A stretch of DNA of 32,414 bases, from NCBI GenBank assembly GCA_027486835.1, contig JAIXOJ010000079.1:1-32414 (forward strand). The letters are read 5' to 3'. Source of the DNA: Chitinophagaceae bacterium (GTDB lineage Bacteria > Bacteroidota > Bacteroidia > Chitinophagales > Chitinophagaceae). The notes under the pieces are model-generated. The model was not told where the DNA came from. It saw only the letters and a list, made by a program, of their open reading frames with translations, and searched no databases. Positions 1 to 9,166 of the stretch are shown here, piece after piece (the first letter of the stretch is position 1; each line of letters opens with the position of its first letter). Both the position numbers and the translations under genes were made by a program.

Positions 1-270
1 AGGTACAGAGCCGAAAAAACTTTTTTTGAGCCTGTCCCAGTGATACAGAGCCGAAAAAACTTTTTTTGAGCCTGTCCCAGTGATACAGAGCCGAAAAAAC
101 TTTTTTTGAGCCTGTCCCAGTGATACAGAGCTGAAAAATCTTTTTTTGAGGCTGTCCCAGTGGTACAGATCTGAATAATCTTTTTTTGAGCCTGTCGCCG
201 GGGTACAGAGCCGAAAAAACTTTTTTTAAGCCTGTCGCCGGGGTACAGAACTGAATAATCTTTTTTGGAA
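1..270. repeat. 40-bp tandem repeat array (about 7 copies, cut by window edge)
   Basis: The motif TACAGAGCCG followed by an A-run and a T-run recurs exactly every 40 bases, with copies starting at 4, 44, 84, 124, 164, 204 and 244; the last is partial. Copies 1-3 are identical or nearly so. Copies 4-7 drift, and two carry a GTCGCCGGGG variant in place of GTCCCAGTGA. Each unit has an A6-C-T7 block, almost self-complementary, and a short CTGT...ACAG inverted repeat spanning the unit junction. Forty is not a multiple of three and TGA stops occur in the units, so this is not coding. The array may continue left of the window. Confidence 0.93.
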
Positions 271-776
271 GTGGCGGAAAATTCCAATTATTCAGAAAAC
301 AGGTTGTCAACTTCAAACTTTTTAAAGTGGATGCAGTGGTAATTGTTTGTCAAATGATTATGCTTCAATGGCATTATGTTATTGGCACTAATGGGTAAAA
401 TACTTGATACACGTTGTCACTTTTTCAAATAGCCCAGAATCCTTCTATTATTTTGGATCATTCAACCATTCGTGCCATTAGAGCGAATGCGACTAATACC
501 AATGCTTATAGCATTCGACTTGTCTAAATCACCATTCGTGCATTCGTGGCAATAACCCCTTAAGGATTATTTAGCGAGTGGGAATAAGTAAATGCTCAAC
601 CAAAAAAGTGGTTACATTCTGCGAAGCTGCGGAAAAGGAATCGCTATGGGGATGGGTGCAACGCATATCAAATAGGCTTGGTTCTTCCTTTTCAGCAACC
701 GCTCATCAATCATTTTGAAGGCAAAATGGATTAATTGTGCAAAAACCAATATTTTGAGCCACATCAAATTTTTATT
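271..776. other. Intergenic region upstream of the M13 peptidase gene
   Basis: No credible gene. It holds the left copy of the inverted intergenic repeat (414-586). A TTG at 735 is in frame with the peptidase gene but would add 14 residues in front of a complete lipoprotein signal, so I do not use it. I see no clear Bacteroidota -33/-7 promoter and no terminator. Confidence 0.6.
414..586 (+). repeat. Left copy of inverted intergenic repeat flanking the M13 peptidase gene
   Basis: Starts TTGTCACTTTTTCAAA and ends near GTGGGAATA. The reverse complement of 2882-3044 matches it along nearly the whole length. Shared blocks are TTGTCACTTTTTCAAA, CCATT.GAGCGAA.GCGACTA, GTCTAAATC.CCATTCG and TGCATTCGTGGCA. 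This copy has about nine extra bases near 515. The two copies point in opposite directions around a single gene. Confidence 0.85.
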
Positions 777-2804
777 ATGAAAAGAAATCAACTACTTGGG
801 GCTGCTTGTATATGCCTTCTTGGTTTTGGTGCCTGTAAACAAAAGGAAGAGGCGTCGAAGCATTTTATTGAAACGGCTAACATGGACAGCACCGTGCGTC
901 CTGCCGACAATTTTTACTTGTTTGTAAACGGTAAATGGATTAAAAACACCGAAATACCTGCTACAGAAAGTGGCATCGGCGCGTTTTTAGACTTGTATAA
1001 CCGTACTAAAAACAATATCAAAGGTATTTTAGAAGAAGTGGCCAAGGGTGGTCAAGCGGCTGGTAGTATCGAACAAAAAGTAGGCGATTTGTACGCTTCG
1101 GGTCTGGATTCTGTTGCTATTGACAAACGTGGTTATGAACCTATTAAGCCTGCCCTACAAGAGGTGGATGGATTGAAAGATGCAAAAGACATCGCTCATT
1201 TTATAGCTGTTAAACAATCGGAGAATACAACATTGCTCTATCAATTGTACGTAGGTGCCGATGATAAAAACAGCAGCATGAATATCTTGGCTTGTATGCA
1301 ATCGGGTCTTGGTTTGCCCGACCGTGATTATTTTTTTAAAACCGATCCTGCTACAGTTGCCATACAAACGGCCTATAAGCAGTATTTGAAAAAACTATTT
1401 ACCCTAACGGGTACCGATTCTGTAGCGGCAGAAAAAAATGCACTCACCGTTTATGAACTAGAAAAACAATTAGCCGGAAGCCACCGCACCAATGTAGAAC
1501 TGAGAGACCCTCAAAAAAACTACAACAAACTTGCCGTGGCTACCCTGCAAAAAGAACAACCTGTATTTGACTGGGTGGGTTTGTTTAATACCCTTGGCGT
1601 AAAAGTAGATTCGGTAAACGTAGGCCAACCTGCCTTTTATGCTAAAGTGAATGAACTGTTGAAATCCGTTCCATTGGATACCTGGAAGCTATACCTAAAA
1701 GCACACTTGATAGACAATGCTGCCAATGCCCTAAGCAGCAGTTTTGTGGATGCTAATTTTGATTACTACCGTGCCATTACTGGACAACAAAAAATTAAGC
1801 CACGCTGGGAGCGGATTTACCAAGTGGTAGATGGTTCTCTTGGCGATGCACTTGGGCAACTGTATGTGAAAAAATATTTTACTGAAGAAGCCAAAACGCG
1901 TATGGCAGAATTGGTAAACAACCTAAGCGCTGCATTTGAAGCAAGAATTAATAAGCTAGACTGGATGAGCGATAGCACCAAAACCACCGCTAAAGAAAAA
2001 TTACACAGCTTCTTAAAGAAAATAGGCTATACCGAAAAATGGCGCGACTATAGTAAAGTAACCATTGACCGCAATAAATATTACGAGAACTTAGTTTCTT
2101 GCTCCAAAAACGATTTTGCGTATCAAATGGGCAAAGTGGGCAAACCAGTGGATAAAACCGAATGGGGCATGACACCGCCGACCATCAATGCGTATTACAA
2201 CCCTACGTTTAACGAAATTGTGTTTCCTGCGGGCATTTTACAGTTTCCGTTTTTCGACCCAGCGGCGGATGATGCCATTAACTACGGCGGCATAGGCATG
2301 GTAATAGGGCATGAAATGACCCACGGTTTTGACGACCAAGGGGCGCAATACAACAAAGATGGTAACCTAAAAAACTGGTGGGCTCCTGCCGACAGTGCCA
2401 AGTTTGTGGCTAAGTCAAAACAAGTAATTGATTTGTACAGCACATTCACGGTTTTAGATAGCCTGCACGTAAACGGTCAATTAACCACTGGCGAAAACAT
2501 GGCAGATATTGGGGGTATTGCCATAGCTTATGATGCGTTTAAAATGACCAAGCAAGGTCAAGATACCAACCGCATTGATGGATTTACACCCGACCAACGC
2601 TTCTTTATTTCCTTTGCCCAAATATGGCGCAGCAAAATGAAGGAACAAAAAACACGTCAGCGCATCAATACCGATCCACATTCACCACCCATTTGGCGCG
2701 TAGTAGGTCCATTGATGAACTTCACCCCTTTCTACACCGCATTTGACGTGAAAGAAGGCGACAAAATGTTTAAACCAGAAAAAGATAGAATTAAAATCTG
2801 GTAG
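777..2804 (+). CDS. M13 family metallopeptidase (neprilysin/PepO-like), predicted lipoprotein
   Basis: Zinc-dependent endopeptidase of the neprilysin family, 675 residues from the chosen ATG, the usual full length. The start at 777 gives a signal of MKRNQ, a hydrophobic stretch and FGAC, a type II (lipoprotein) signal with the Cys near residue 20, so the enzyme is probably tethered in the envelope facing the periplasm or outside. The family zinc site is complete: HEMTH at residues 512-516 and GENMAD with Glu573 as third ligand and Asp577. The C-terminus ends in Ile-Trp, and the WRVVGPL block expected for the S1' region is present. Likely substrates are oligopeptides. It is a single gene, not in an operon: repeats lie on both sides and a bidirectional terminator separates it from the convergent kinase gene. 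Confidence 0.95.
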   Translation: MKRNQLLGAACICLLGFGACKQKEEASKHFIETANMDSTVRPADNFYLFVNGKWIKNTEIPATESGIGAFLDLYNRTKNNIKGILEEVAKGGQAAGSIEQKVGDLYASGLDSVAIDKRGYEPIKPALQEVDGLKDAKDIAHFIAVKQSENTTLLYQLYVGADDKNSSMNILACMQSGLGLPDRDYFFKTDPATVAIQTAYKQYLKKLFTLTGTDSVAAEKNALTVYELEKQLAGSHRTNVELRDPQKNYNKLAVATLQKEQPVFDWVGLFNTLGVKVDSVNVGQPAFYAKVNELLKSVPLDTWKLYLKAHLIDNAANALSSSFVDANFDYYRAITGQQKIKPRWERIYQVVDGSLGDALGQLYVKKYFTEEAKTRMAELVNNLSAAFEARINKLDWMSDSTKTTAKEKLHSFLKKIGYTEKWRDYSKVTIDRNKYYENLVSCSKNDFAYQMGKVGKPVDKTEWGMTPPTINAYYNPTFNEIVFPAGILQFPFFDPAADDAINYGGIGMVIGHEMTHGFDDQGAQYNKDGNLKNWWAPADSAKFVAKSKQVIDLYSTFTVLDSLHVNGQLTTGENMADIGGIAIAYDAFKMTKQGQDTNRIDGFTPDQRFFISFAQIWRSKMKEQKTRQRINTDPHSPPIWRVVGPLMNFTPFYTAFDVKEGDKMFKPEKDRIKIW

Positions 2805-2881
2805 TTATTTTGGGGTTAGGGATAAGTGAATTAAATTGGGATAAGACCCCGTGCATTCACTCAACAAAGCTTAAATCTATG

Positions 2882-3044
2882 TATTCCCGCTCGGGAAATA
2901 AGCCAATCTTGGGTTAATGCCACGAATGCACGAATGGCGATTTAGACCTGTCAAATGCTACATAGTCGCGTTCGCTCCAATGGCTCGAATCGTTGGATAT
3001 TCCGAAATAATTGTAGGATTCTAAGCTCTTTGAAAAAGTGACAA
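2882..3044 (-). repeat. Right copy of inverted intergenic repeat flanking the M13 peptidase gene
   Basis: Read on the minus strand this matches 414-586 from GGGAATA through TTGTCAC, with scattered substitutions and a small deletion. It begins about 77 bases after the peptidase stop codon and ends before the terminator at 3103. It contains no open frame of note. Confidence 0.85.
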
Positions 3045-3102
3045 TCTGCTATAATTTTTTTAATCCATTAGCACCTATTCACTTACATCTAATCACTAAC
3101 CA

Positions 3103-3149
3103 AAAAAAAGCCCCCACCAATCAATTAAAAAATGGTGGGGGCTTTTTTA
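3103..3149. terminator. Bidirectional rho-independent terminator
   Basis: An A-run plus GCCCCCACCA (3103-3119) pairs perfectly with TGGTGGGGGC plus a T-run (3133-3149) around a 13-base AT loop. It has a T-run on either strand, so it can end both the M13 peptidase transcript (+) and the PfkB kinase transcript (-). Confidence 0.93.
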
Positions 3150-3189
3150 TGTTATGCACTGATGTTGCCATCAATTATTGCACGAATAA

Positions 3190-4110
3190 TTATACCAAGC
3201 TAATATCGAAGCTGCTCAACTGAACAAACTGTTGGATTCTTTCTTGAATTTCTTCTTTGGTTAAGCTGCGCAAACGCTCCGTGCCAAATTTTTCCACACA
3301 AAAACTAGCCAAGGCACTACCTACCACAATGGCAGTCTTCATGTTATCGAAACTGATGTCTTTGGTTTTAGCAAGATGCGCAATAAAGCCACCCGCAAAC
3401 GTATCGCCCGCACCAGTTGGGTCAAAAACCTCCTCTAACGGCAAGGCCGGAGCAGAGAAAACCTGGTTTTCGTGAAACAACAAAGCACCGTGTTCTCCTT
3501 TTTTAATAATGATATACTTAGGCCCCATGGTAGCAATTTTTTGAGCGGCTCTCACCAGCGAGTAATCGCCACTCAATTGCCTTGCTTCGCTATCATTTAC
3601 CATCAGCACATCCACCATGCTCAATGTTTTTTTCAAATCGTCAAGGGCAATGTCCATCCAAAAGTTCATGGTGTCCATCACAATGAGCTTGGGTTTATGG
3701 GTCAATTGTTCAATCACGCTGCTTTGTACAGAAGGTGCCAAATTGCCCAACATCAAGAACTCACAATCTTGGTAACTATCTGGTACCACCGGTTGAAAAC
3801 TTCCCAATACATTTAATTCGGTAACCAAAGTGTCTCTAGTGTTCATATCCATGTGGTAGCGACCACTCCAGAAAAATGTTTTCTCATCTTTCTTTATTTG
3901 AACACCTTCCAATGAAACCCCTCTTTCGGTTAATGCGTCTAATTCTGCTTGAGGAAAATCGCCCCCCACCACAGAAATTTGTTTTACACCAGTGAAATTA
4001 CTGGCACACCAAGCTATGAAGGTACCCGCACCTCCAATAATTTTATCACTCTTGCCAAATGGCGTTTCGATGGCATCAAAAGCCATAGAACCTACAACAA
4101 CTAAAGACAT
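3190..4110 (-). CDS. PfkB family carbohydrate kinase
   Basis: A 306-residue cytoplasmic sugar or nucleoside kinase of the ribokinase/PfkB fold, normal length. The N-terminal glycine pair (IIGGAGTF, about residues 25-31) matches the first family signature. DPTGAGDTFAGGF (residues 230-242) is the second signature, with the anion hole GAG and Asp236 as catalytic base. The opening MSLVVVGSMAFD and the long LNVLGSF, LGNLAP and MNFWMD blocks resemble a conserved bacterial 'sugar kinase' subgroup of unassigned substrate rather than a proven ribokinase or adenosine kinase. That subgroup usually reads GGSATYFS where this one has GGAGTFIA, so its pocket may differ. Transcribed alone towards the shared terminator at 3103. 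Phosphotransfer is a safe call; the substrate is unknown. Confidence 0.93.
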   Translation of the reverse strand: MSLVVVGSMAFDAIETPFGKSDKIIGGAGTFIAWCASNFTGVKQISVVGGDFPQAELDALTERGVSLEGVQIKKDEKTFFWSGRYHMDMNTRDTLVTELNVLGSFQPVVPDSYQDCEFLMLGNLAPSVQSSVIEQLTHKPKLIVMDTMNFWMDIALDDLKKTLSMVDVLMVNDSEARQLSGDYSLVRAAQKIATMGPKYIIIKKGEHGALLFHENQVFSAPALPLEEVFDPTGAGDTFAGGFIAHLAKTKDISFDNMKTAIVVGSALASFCVEKFGTERLRSLTKEEIQERIQQFVQLSSFDISLV

Positions 4111-4469
4111 GCGCTATATAATTTATTATTATTTGCGGACGAAACTAACGGATTCGCCTTACCAAGTGAGGTTCTAGTAAATAAGATACAGTAATACTGG
4201 CTTTGAAAGTAAACAGAATCTGTGGGGAAAAACTGCCCAAGCCGCAGCCCTCATTAGCTGGTTCAGAAATTTTTTAAAAGAATCCATTGGCTTTTCCACC
4301 ATTATCTAGTGAACCGTGTGTAGCGCAACAATTAAGTGATTAATAGCAACTAAATGGGATTTTTTAGGCAAATTGCAGCATTTAATGATTGGCACAATTT
4401 GAACATGAATAAGTATTCTACGGTTAAAAAAGATCTGCAAATGAATACTGCTACTAAATAAAACAGTTA
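4111..4469. other. Divergent intergenic region between kinase and Mur ligase genes
   Basis: About 360 bases between divergent genes. It must hold the promoters of both, but I cannot point to an exact TTTG / TAnnTTTG pair. The last 30 bases before the ligase start are A-rich, as is usual for Bacteroidota leaders. No gene, repeat or RNA seen. Confidence 0.5.
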
Positions 4470-5939
4470 ATGGAAAATACCTCATACCCCACCACCCCAC
4501 CCCATATTTTACAGCCTACTCAACCCACTACCGTGCAAGCACATCCTGCGTCAACATCCCCAGTCAATGCTTTGGAACTCATCCAGCATATTCATTTTAT
4601 TGGGGTTGCAGGTACAGGCATGAGCGCCATTGCACAATACCTTGCAGGGCAGGGAAAAAGCATCACAGGTAGCGACCGTTATTTTCTGCCAGACGGCATT
4701 AACCATACCCAACAGCAACTGACAACCGCAGGTATTCGTTGTTTTTTGCAAGATGGTAGTGGCATCAATGCAGCTACCCAGTTGGTAGTCATTTCCACAG
4801 CAATTGAAAACACCAATCCAGAAATGGCCCAAGCCCAAGCCCTGAATATTCCAATAGTGAAAAGGGCAGAACTCTTGAGTTGGATAGTTGCAGAAAAAAA
4901 GGGAATTGCCATTGCAGGCACTAGCGGCAAAAGCACTACCACGGCCATGCTCTTTGATATTTTAGCTTATGCCGGGCTGTACCCAAGTATTATAAGTGGT
5001 GCGGGTCTCGTCAGATTACAAGAACAAGGGCTTATAGGTAATGCCCAAGTAGGAAAAAGCGACTACCTAGTAATAGAGGCCGATGAAAGCGATGGATCAA
5101 TCGTGCATTACCATCCTTATTTAGGCATATTACTAAACATTGACAAAGACCACAAAGAATTAGATGAGTTGCAACAGCTTTTTCAAACATTCCAATCTAA
5201 TTGTCAACACTTCATCACAAATGCTAGCCATCCTTTTGCAGCCCCATTTACCATTAACCCACAGCAAGACTTTGGGTTAGAGGATACTCAGGTAGGTTAT
5301 AAAGCCAGCCAATTTGAACAAGACGGATTACATATTCGGTTTTGTATCAACAATCAACCCTTTACCCTACAAGCCATCGGCCAACACAATATGGAAAATG
5401 CAGTGGCGGCAGTGGCAGCAGCGGCCATGTTGGGGGTAAGCTTAGAAACTTGCAGCCAAGCCCTTGCTCAATACAAAGGCATTTACCGCCGCAACCAAGT
5501 GTTAGGCAATAAAAAAGGGGTATGGGTAATAGATGATTATGCCCACAACCCAGCAAAAGTGGCAGCGGCAATCAAAGGTGTGCAACCATTGGCAGAAAAA
5601 GTAATCGCTTGGTTTCAGCCACATGGCTATGGCCCCACCCGTTTTCTAAGAAAAGATTTTGTAGAAGCTATTACTGCCGCACTTAGGCCACAAGACCAAA
5701 TATGGATGAGTGAAATTTTCTACGCTGGCGGAACCGCAGTTAAAGACATTAGTGCAAAAGATTTGATAGACGATATACTTGCAGTAACCCCAAATCAACA
5801 CGCTTTCTTTATTGAAAACCGCAGCGATTTGCTTGCAGCTATTCGTCCTTCGCTAACGCCCAATACGGTATTGCTATTAATGGGCGCAAGAGATCCCAGC
5901 CTCGATGCATTTGCCCATTCGGTGTTTCAAGAACTATAG
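4470..5939 (+). CDS. MurC-like Mur ligase family protein
   Basis: ATP-dependent amide ligase of the Mur family, 489 residues. Three domains are visible: an N-terminal Rossmann part with HFIGVAGTGMSAIAQ (about residues 42-56), a central ATPase part with P-loop AGTSGKSTTT (Lys154), and a C-terminal domain starting after YRRNQV and IDDYAHNP. It joins an amino acid or peptide to a UDP-MurNAc-type acceptor in the cytoplasm. The GSDRYF...QDGSGI style resembles a MurC paralogue group found beside the true MurC, so cell-wall synthesis or recycling (Mpl-like) are both possible; I do not assign murC. The first ~36 residues are Pro/Thr/Gln-rich and lie ahead of the family's normal start; no later Met precedes the Rossmann motif, so the extension looks real. 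Convergent with the PorE-like gene. Confidence 0.9.
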   Translation: MENTSYPTTPPHILQPTQPTTVQAHPASTSPVNALELIQHIHFIGVAGTGMSAIAQYLAGQGKSITGSDRYFLPDGINHTQQQLTTAGIRCFLQDGSGINAATQLVVISTAIENTNPEMAQAQALNIPIVKRAELLSWIVAEKKGIAIAGTSGKSTTTAMLFDILAYAGLYPSIISGAGLVRLQEQGLIGNAQVGKSDYLVIEADESDGSIVHYHPYLGILLNIDKDHKELDELQQLFQTFQSNCQHFITNASHPFAAPFTINPQQDFGLEDTQVGYKASQFEQDGLHIRFCINNQPFTLQAIGQHNMENAVAAVAAAAMLGVSLETCSQALAQYKGIYRRNQVLGNKKGVWVIDDYAHNPAKVAAAIKGVQPLAEKVIAWFQPHGYGPTRFLRKDFVEAITAALRPQDQIWMSEIFYAGGTAVKDISAKDLIDDILAVTPNQHAFFIENRSDLLAAIRPSLTPNTVLLLMGARDPSLDAFAHSVFQEL

Positions 5940-5996
5940 CATTTCTTAGAATTTTATTTTAGGATGAATAGGCAAATACCTACACTAACCTTCCTG

Positions 5997-6042
5997 ATAC
6001 ATCCATTTAGGCAAAGCTCCTGCTTACTGTAAATGGATGTAT
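5997..6042. terminator. Hairpin between convergent genes, probable terminator
   Basis: ATACATCCATTTA (5997-6009) is perfectly complementary to TAAATGGATGTAT (6030-6042), a 13-bp stem with a 20-base loop. It sits between the stops of the convergent Mur ligase and PorE-like genes. The following T-run on the plus strand is weak and the minus strand has none, so efficiency is uncertain. Confidence 0.55.
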
Positions 6043-6079
6043 TGTTTAAGGGTATTACCAATGCAACCCCAATTAATTT

Positions 6080-7990
6080 CTATAATCCCAAAATCACCAT
6101 TTCTGTTCTTCGGTTCATGGCTCTGCCTTCCTCCGTGGTATTTTCAGCTATAGGTACAGTAGCCCCCAATCCTTTAAACTGCAAGCGAGCAGCGCTTATG
6201 TTATTGCTAATTAAATAATCCATCACCGCTTTTGCACGATTAGCAGACAGTTTTATGTTTTCTTCAGGCTTGCCCACATTATCTGTATGTCCTTGTATTT
6301 CAATACGTAAAGAAGGATTTTCTACCAGAATTTGAACCAATTTGTTCAATTCTATTTTGCTAATTTCTTTTAAGTGAAAGTCGTTCAGTTCAAACAAAAT
6401 GTTTTTAAGAATCATTTTGTTGTTCAAGGCTATGGGTTGTAAGTAAATGTTTTGTGCATAAGTACTATCCGCTTCTTTAGTGGATAGATCGTAGCGTTTG
6501 CTATGAAACAAATACCCTTTTCTGTTTACGTTAAAAGTAAAATCCTTGCCCACGGGAAGCGTTATAAAATAATAACCCGTTTCATTGGTTTGTACCAACA
6601 TCAAGGGCGTTCCAGTGCTGTTATCGATTAATTCTACATTGCTCGGAATACCTTTTTGGGTAACTCTGTCAAACACATACCCTTTCAAGTAGATGGTTTT
6701 AGCTGGCCGAACATCTTTCCTTAGCTCAAAGTGATATAGATCTAACCCTCCACGACTGTCGCTACGATCGCTGGCATAGTAGGCATCAATGCTGTTAGGC
6801 GCCACAGCAAGACTACCTTCATTTTCAATCGTATTGATTGGATAGCCAAGGTTTTCCGGCTGACTCCAACCACCAGAGGGATGTTTTCGAATCACAAACA
6901 AATCACTTCCTCCATAACCTGGAAGGCCATTTGAAGTGTAATACAGTGTTTGGTTGTCTGCGTGTATAAAGGGAGCCTGCTCATCGCCAATACTGTTAAT
7001 CTCTTTTCCCATATTGATGGCTTCGCCCCATTTGCCTTTTAAGTCTCTGTAACTCACGTATAAATCTGCGCCCCCAATTCCGCCCTCACGTTTGCTAGTA
7101 AAATACAATGCCCGCTTGTCTGGACTAAGGCTTGGCGCACTTTCCCATGCTTCACTATTGATATTTTCGCCTAAATTCTGTGGTTCGCTCCATCCTGTTT
7201 GCGTAGCATAGCATATGTATAAATCATAGTTGCCGTAGGTTTTGCCATCAATATTGGCAGCAAAAACCATCCATTCGCCGTCGGCAGAAACAGAAATAGC
7301 CCCTTTGAAAACTTCTTCATTCAAATCGCCTGGTATCAATCTAGCTCTTTCAAAAAACTTTGCAGAGCGCAAGTGGCTTTGATAGAAATATTCACCATTG
7401 CCATTCCTGCGGGTAAATACCATGAGGCTATCATCCATGCTAAACGTGGGTAAGTATTCCGAAAAGGGAGTATTGATACTGTCGCCTAGGTTAAAAGGGT
7501 TAAATTGATATTGACTATTAGGATGGGCTGACTGGTAGTTGGTTGCGAATTGATAGCAATCTCTCCGGTAAAGGGCACTTCTTGTAGTAATTGGGTCAAT
7601 GTTGGGTATAGACAAGTAGGTGTTTACGTTGTTTTTGGCGCTATCAAAGCGGCCAAGACCAGCCAAATTGATAGAATAAGGCAATTGATAATGAGAAAAA
7701 TAAATGGGATTCCTTTTTTGAACCTTTTCGTACAAGGAAACAGATCGTTGATACTGCTTCAATTCGCCATACACGCCCGCTAGTGATAAATAGGCATCCA
7801 AATAGTTGCTATCGGTAGCAATCGCTTTTTCTAATAGTGGAATAGCTTCTACAAACTGGTCATCTCTCAGCTTAATCAATGCTTTGTTGTAAAAACCAAC
7901 AGCTTTTGATTTTACTTTTTGGGGGTCGTAGGGTTGACTCATGAGTGTGTTGGCAAACAAAATCAATAGACACCCAAGAAAATATTTCAT
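6080..7990 (-). CDS. PorE-like OmpA family protein: TPR, beta-propeller, carboxypeptidase-regulatory and OmpA domains
   Basis: A 636-residue envelope protein. It has a Sec signal peptide (residues 1-18, hydrophobic core then LMSQ). TPR-like helices lie at about 25-125 and a PD40/WD40-like propeller at about 175-420, with repeated SLSPD..LYFTS and GG.DLY motifs. A carboxypeptidase-regulatory-like beta domain spans about 433-518, and an OmpA C-terminal peptidoglycan-binding domain about 525-636 (GHTDNVG with Asp570, then LSANRA with Arg585). This domain order is that of PorE, a type IX secretion component that ties the machine to peptidoglycan. PorE is a lipoprotein, whereas no lipobox is seen here, and Bacteroidota carry several paralogues, so I call it PorE-like only. 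The upstream lipoprotein gene on the same strand, 235 bases away, may be co-transcribed. Confidence 0.9.
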   Translation of the reverse strand: MKYFLGCLLILFANTLMSQPYDPQKVKSKAVGFYNKALIKLRDDQFVEAIPLLEKAIATDSNYLDAYLSLAGVYGELKQYQRSVSLYEKVQKRNPIYFSHYQLPYSINLAGLGRFDSAKNNVNTYLSIPNIDPITTRSALYRRDCYQFATNYQSAHPNSQYQFNPFNLGDSINTPFSEYLPTFSMDDSLMVFTRRNGNGEYFYQSHLRSAKFFERARLIPGDLNEEVFKGAISVSADGEWMVFAANIDGKTYGNYDLYICYATQTGWSEPQNLGENINSEAWESAPSLSPDKRALYFTSKREGGIGGADLYVSYRDLKGKWGEAINMGKEINSIGDEQAPFIHADNQTLYYTSNGLPGYGGSDLFVIRKHPSGGWSQPENLGYPINTIENEGSLAVAPNSIDAYYASDRSDSRGGLDLYHFELRKDVRPAKTIYLKGYVFDRVTQKGIPSNVELIDNSTGTPLMLVQTNETGYYFITLPVGKDFTFNVNRKGYLFHSKRYDLSTKEADSTYAQNIYLQPIALNNKMILKNILFELNDFHLKEISKIELNKLVQILVENPSLRIEIQGHTDNVGKPEENIKLSANRAKAVMDYLISNNISAARLQFKGLGATVPIAENTTEEGRAMNRRTEMVILGL

Positions 7991-8224
7991 AACTAGAATA
8001 GTTGTGTGAGAGGTAATAATTGTACGCTTAAGAAATGGGTTTTACTACGATATTTTATTCATACGCAGAGGATTCTCAAAGGGGATTTTAATTAATCTAG
8101 CAGTAGAATATAACGCTTCAATTCTTTGCGGACAGCTAGCATGTTCTATCACAACGAAGCGTTTAAGAGGGTAATGCCGATAAACGAATCACCCACCAAA
8201 AAGCATCCTCGGTTAAAATAATCA

Positions 8225-9010
8225 TTAATTCCTGCCACTTCTTGGTTTGCTAGCACCCGATCCAGTACTGTTGTAACCACCGCTTCTTCCTCCAGCAGCA
8301 GAATTGGAGGGAGTGTACACTCTTGCTGGTCTATCCACATTGTTTCTAGGTATGTAAGTATTCGGGGTAGGCTTATTGTTATTGTTAGGTGAGTTGGAAT
8401 TATTGTAATTGTTGTTTTTGTAAGTGGCTAGATTACTTCCAGACGTGTGCGGTACGTTTTGCGCTTGTTGATGTTGTTGGTAACCTATAATAGTATAAAC
8501 CGGACTGTTGTATCCTCCCCAACCGTAACCCGATGGTGTATAGTTATAATACCCCCAATAGTTACTGGATTGTGGGCTATTGCTTAGATACCAACCCGAT
8601 CCACTATAGCTGTTGTAATAATTATTGTACCCATAGCCATTGCTGTACATACCACTACCGCCATAGTAATTGCCACTGTAGCAATTGCAGGCATTATAAT
8701 CGTATCTGCTATCATTCCAATAACTGTAGTCATCCAAACTTTCCCACCTATTGCGGTTGGCTGCTTTCATTCGGAGGTACTTATCATCTCTGTTAATAAT
8801 CGTTTGATAGTTATCTGTTTTGTTATAGCTTGATACTTCTTCTTGTTCCTGATTTGCGTTTTGAGTCGTCTTGTTTTGACTATTCAAAGAAGTTGATGGA
8901 GGGGTATAATACAAATCGTCGGGCGTTTGAGCGGTTTGATAAACCGACGAACAACTGAATAATGTCACTGAAAGCAATAGGGCAAAAATGGAGTAGTTAC
9001 TTTTCATCAT
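8225..9010 (-). CDS. Tyr/Asn/Gly/Ser-rich lipoprotein of unknown function
   Basis: 261 residues. The N-terminal MMKSNYSIFALLLSV...LFSC is a lipoprotein signal with lipidation expected at the Cys near residue 20. The next ~60 residues contain the acidic DDLYYTPPS segment seen in several Bacteroidota surface lipoproteins. The rest is low complexity: about 100 residues rich in Tyr, Gly, Ser and Asn, an Asn tract near 200-215, and a Gly/Ser/Arg tail. No catalytic domain is recognised. The start could be either of two adjacent ATGs. It is divergent from the proline-tRNA ligase gene, and the PorE-like gene lies downstream on the same strand, so an envelope role is likely. Function unknown. Confidence 0.85.
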   Translation of the reverse strand: MMKSNYSIFALLLSVTLFSCSSVYQTAQTPDDLYYTPPSTSLNSQNKTTQNANQEQEEVSSYNKTDNYQTIINRDDKYLRMKAANRNRWESLDDYSYWNDSRYDYNACNCYSGNYYGGSGMYSNGYGYNNYYNSYSGSGWYLSNSPQSSNYWGYYNYTPSGYGWGGYNSPVYTIIGYQQHQQAQNVPHTSGSNLATYKNNNYNNSNSPNNNNKPTPNTYIPRNNVDRPARVYTPSNSAAGGRSGGYNSTGSGASKPRSGRN

Positions 9011-9166
9011 GCGCAGTTTTACGTTTTACGAGGGTGTGAAGTTATTACTTTTACGCCGGTGTGGCTTTTGCAGAATCGTTAATAAGAATTTGCCAAACAG
9101 CTTTCTACCTTTTTTTGCCCTTCTTGGTCAAAAAATTATACAATTTAATTGAAAAATAGCTAATCG

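Noticed and set aside
1-270. CRISPR or coding repeat at the left edge
   Set aside because: No spacers, and a 40-base unit shifts frame and contains stops.
735-776. TTG start extending the M13 peptidase by 14 residues
   Set aside because: The ATG at 777 begins a complete lipoprotein signal; the extension is polar and would block it.
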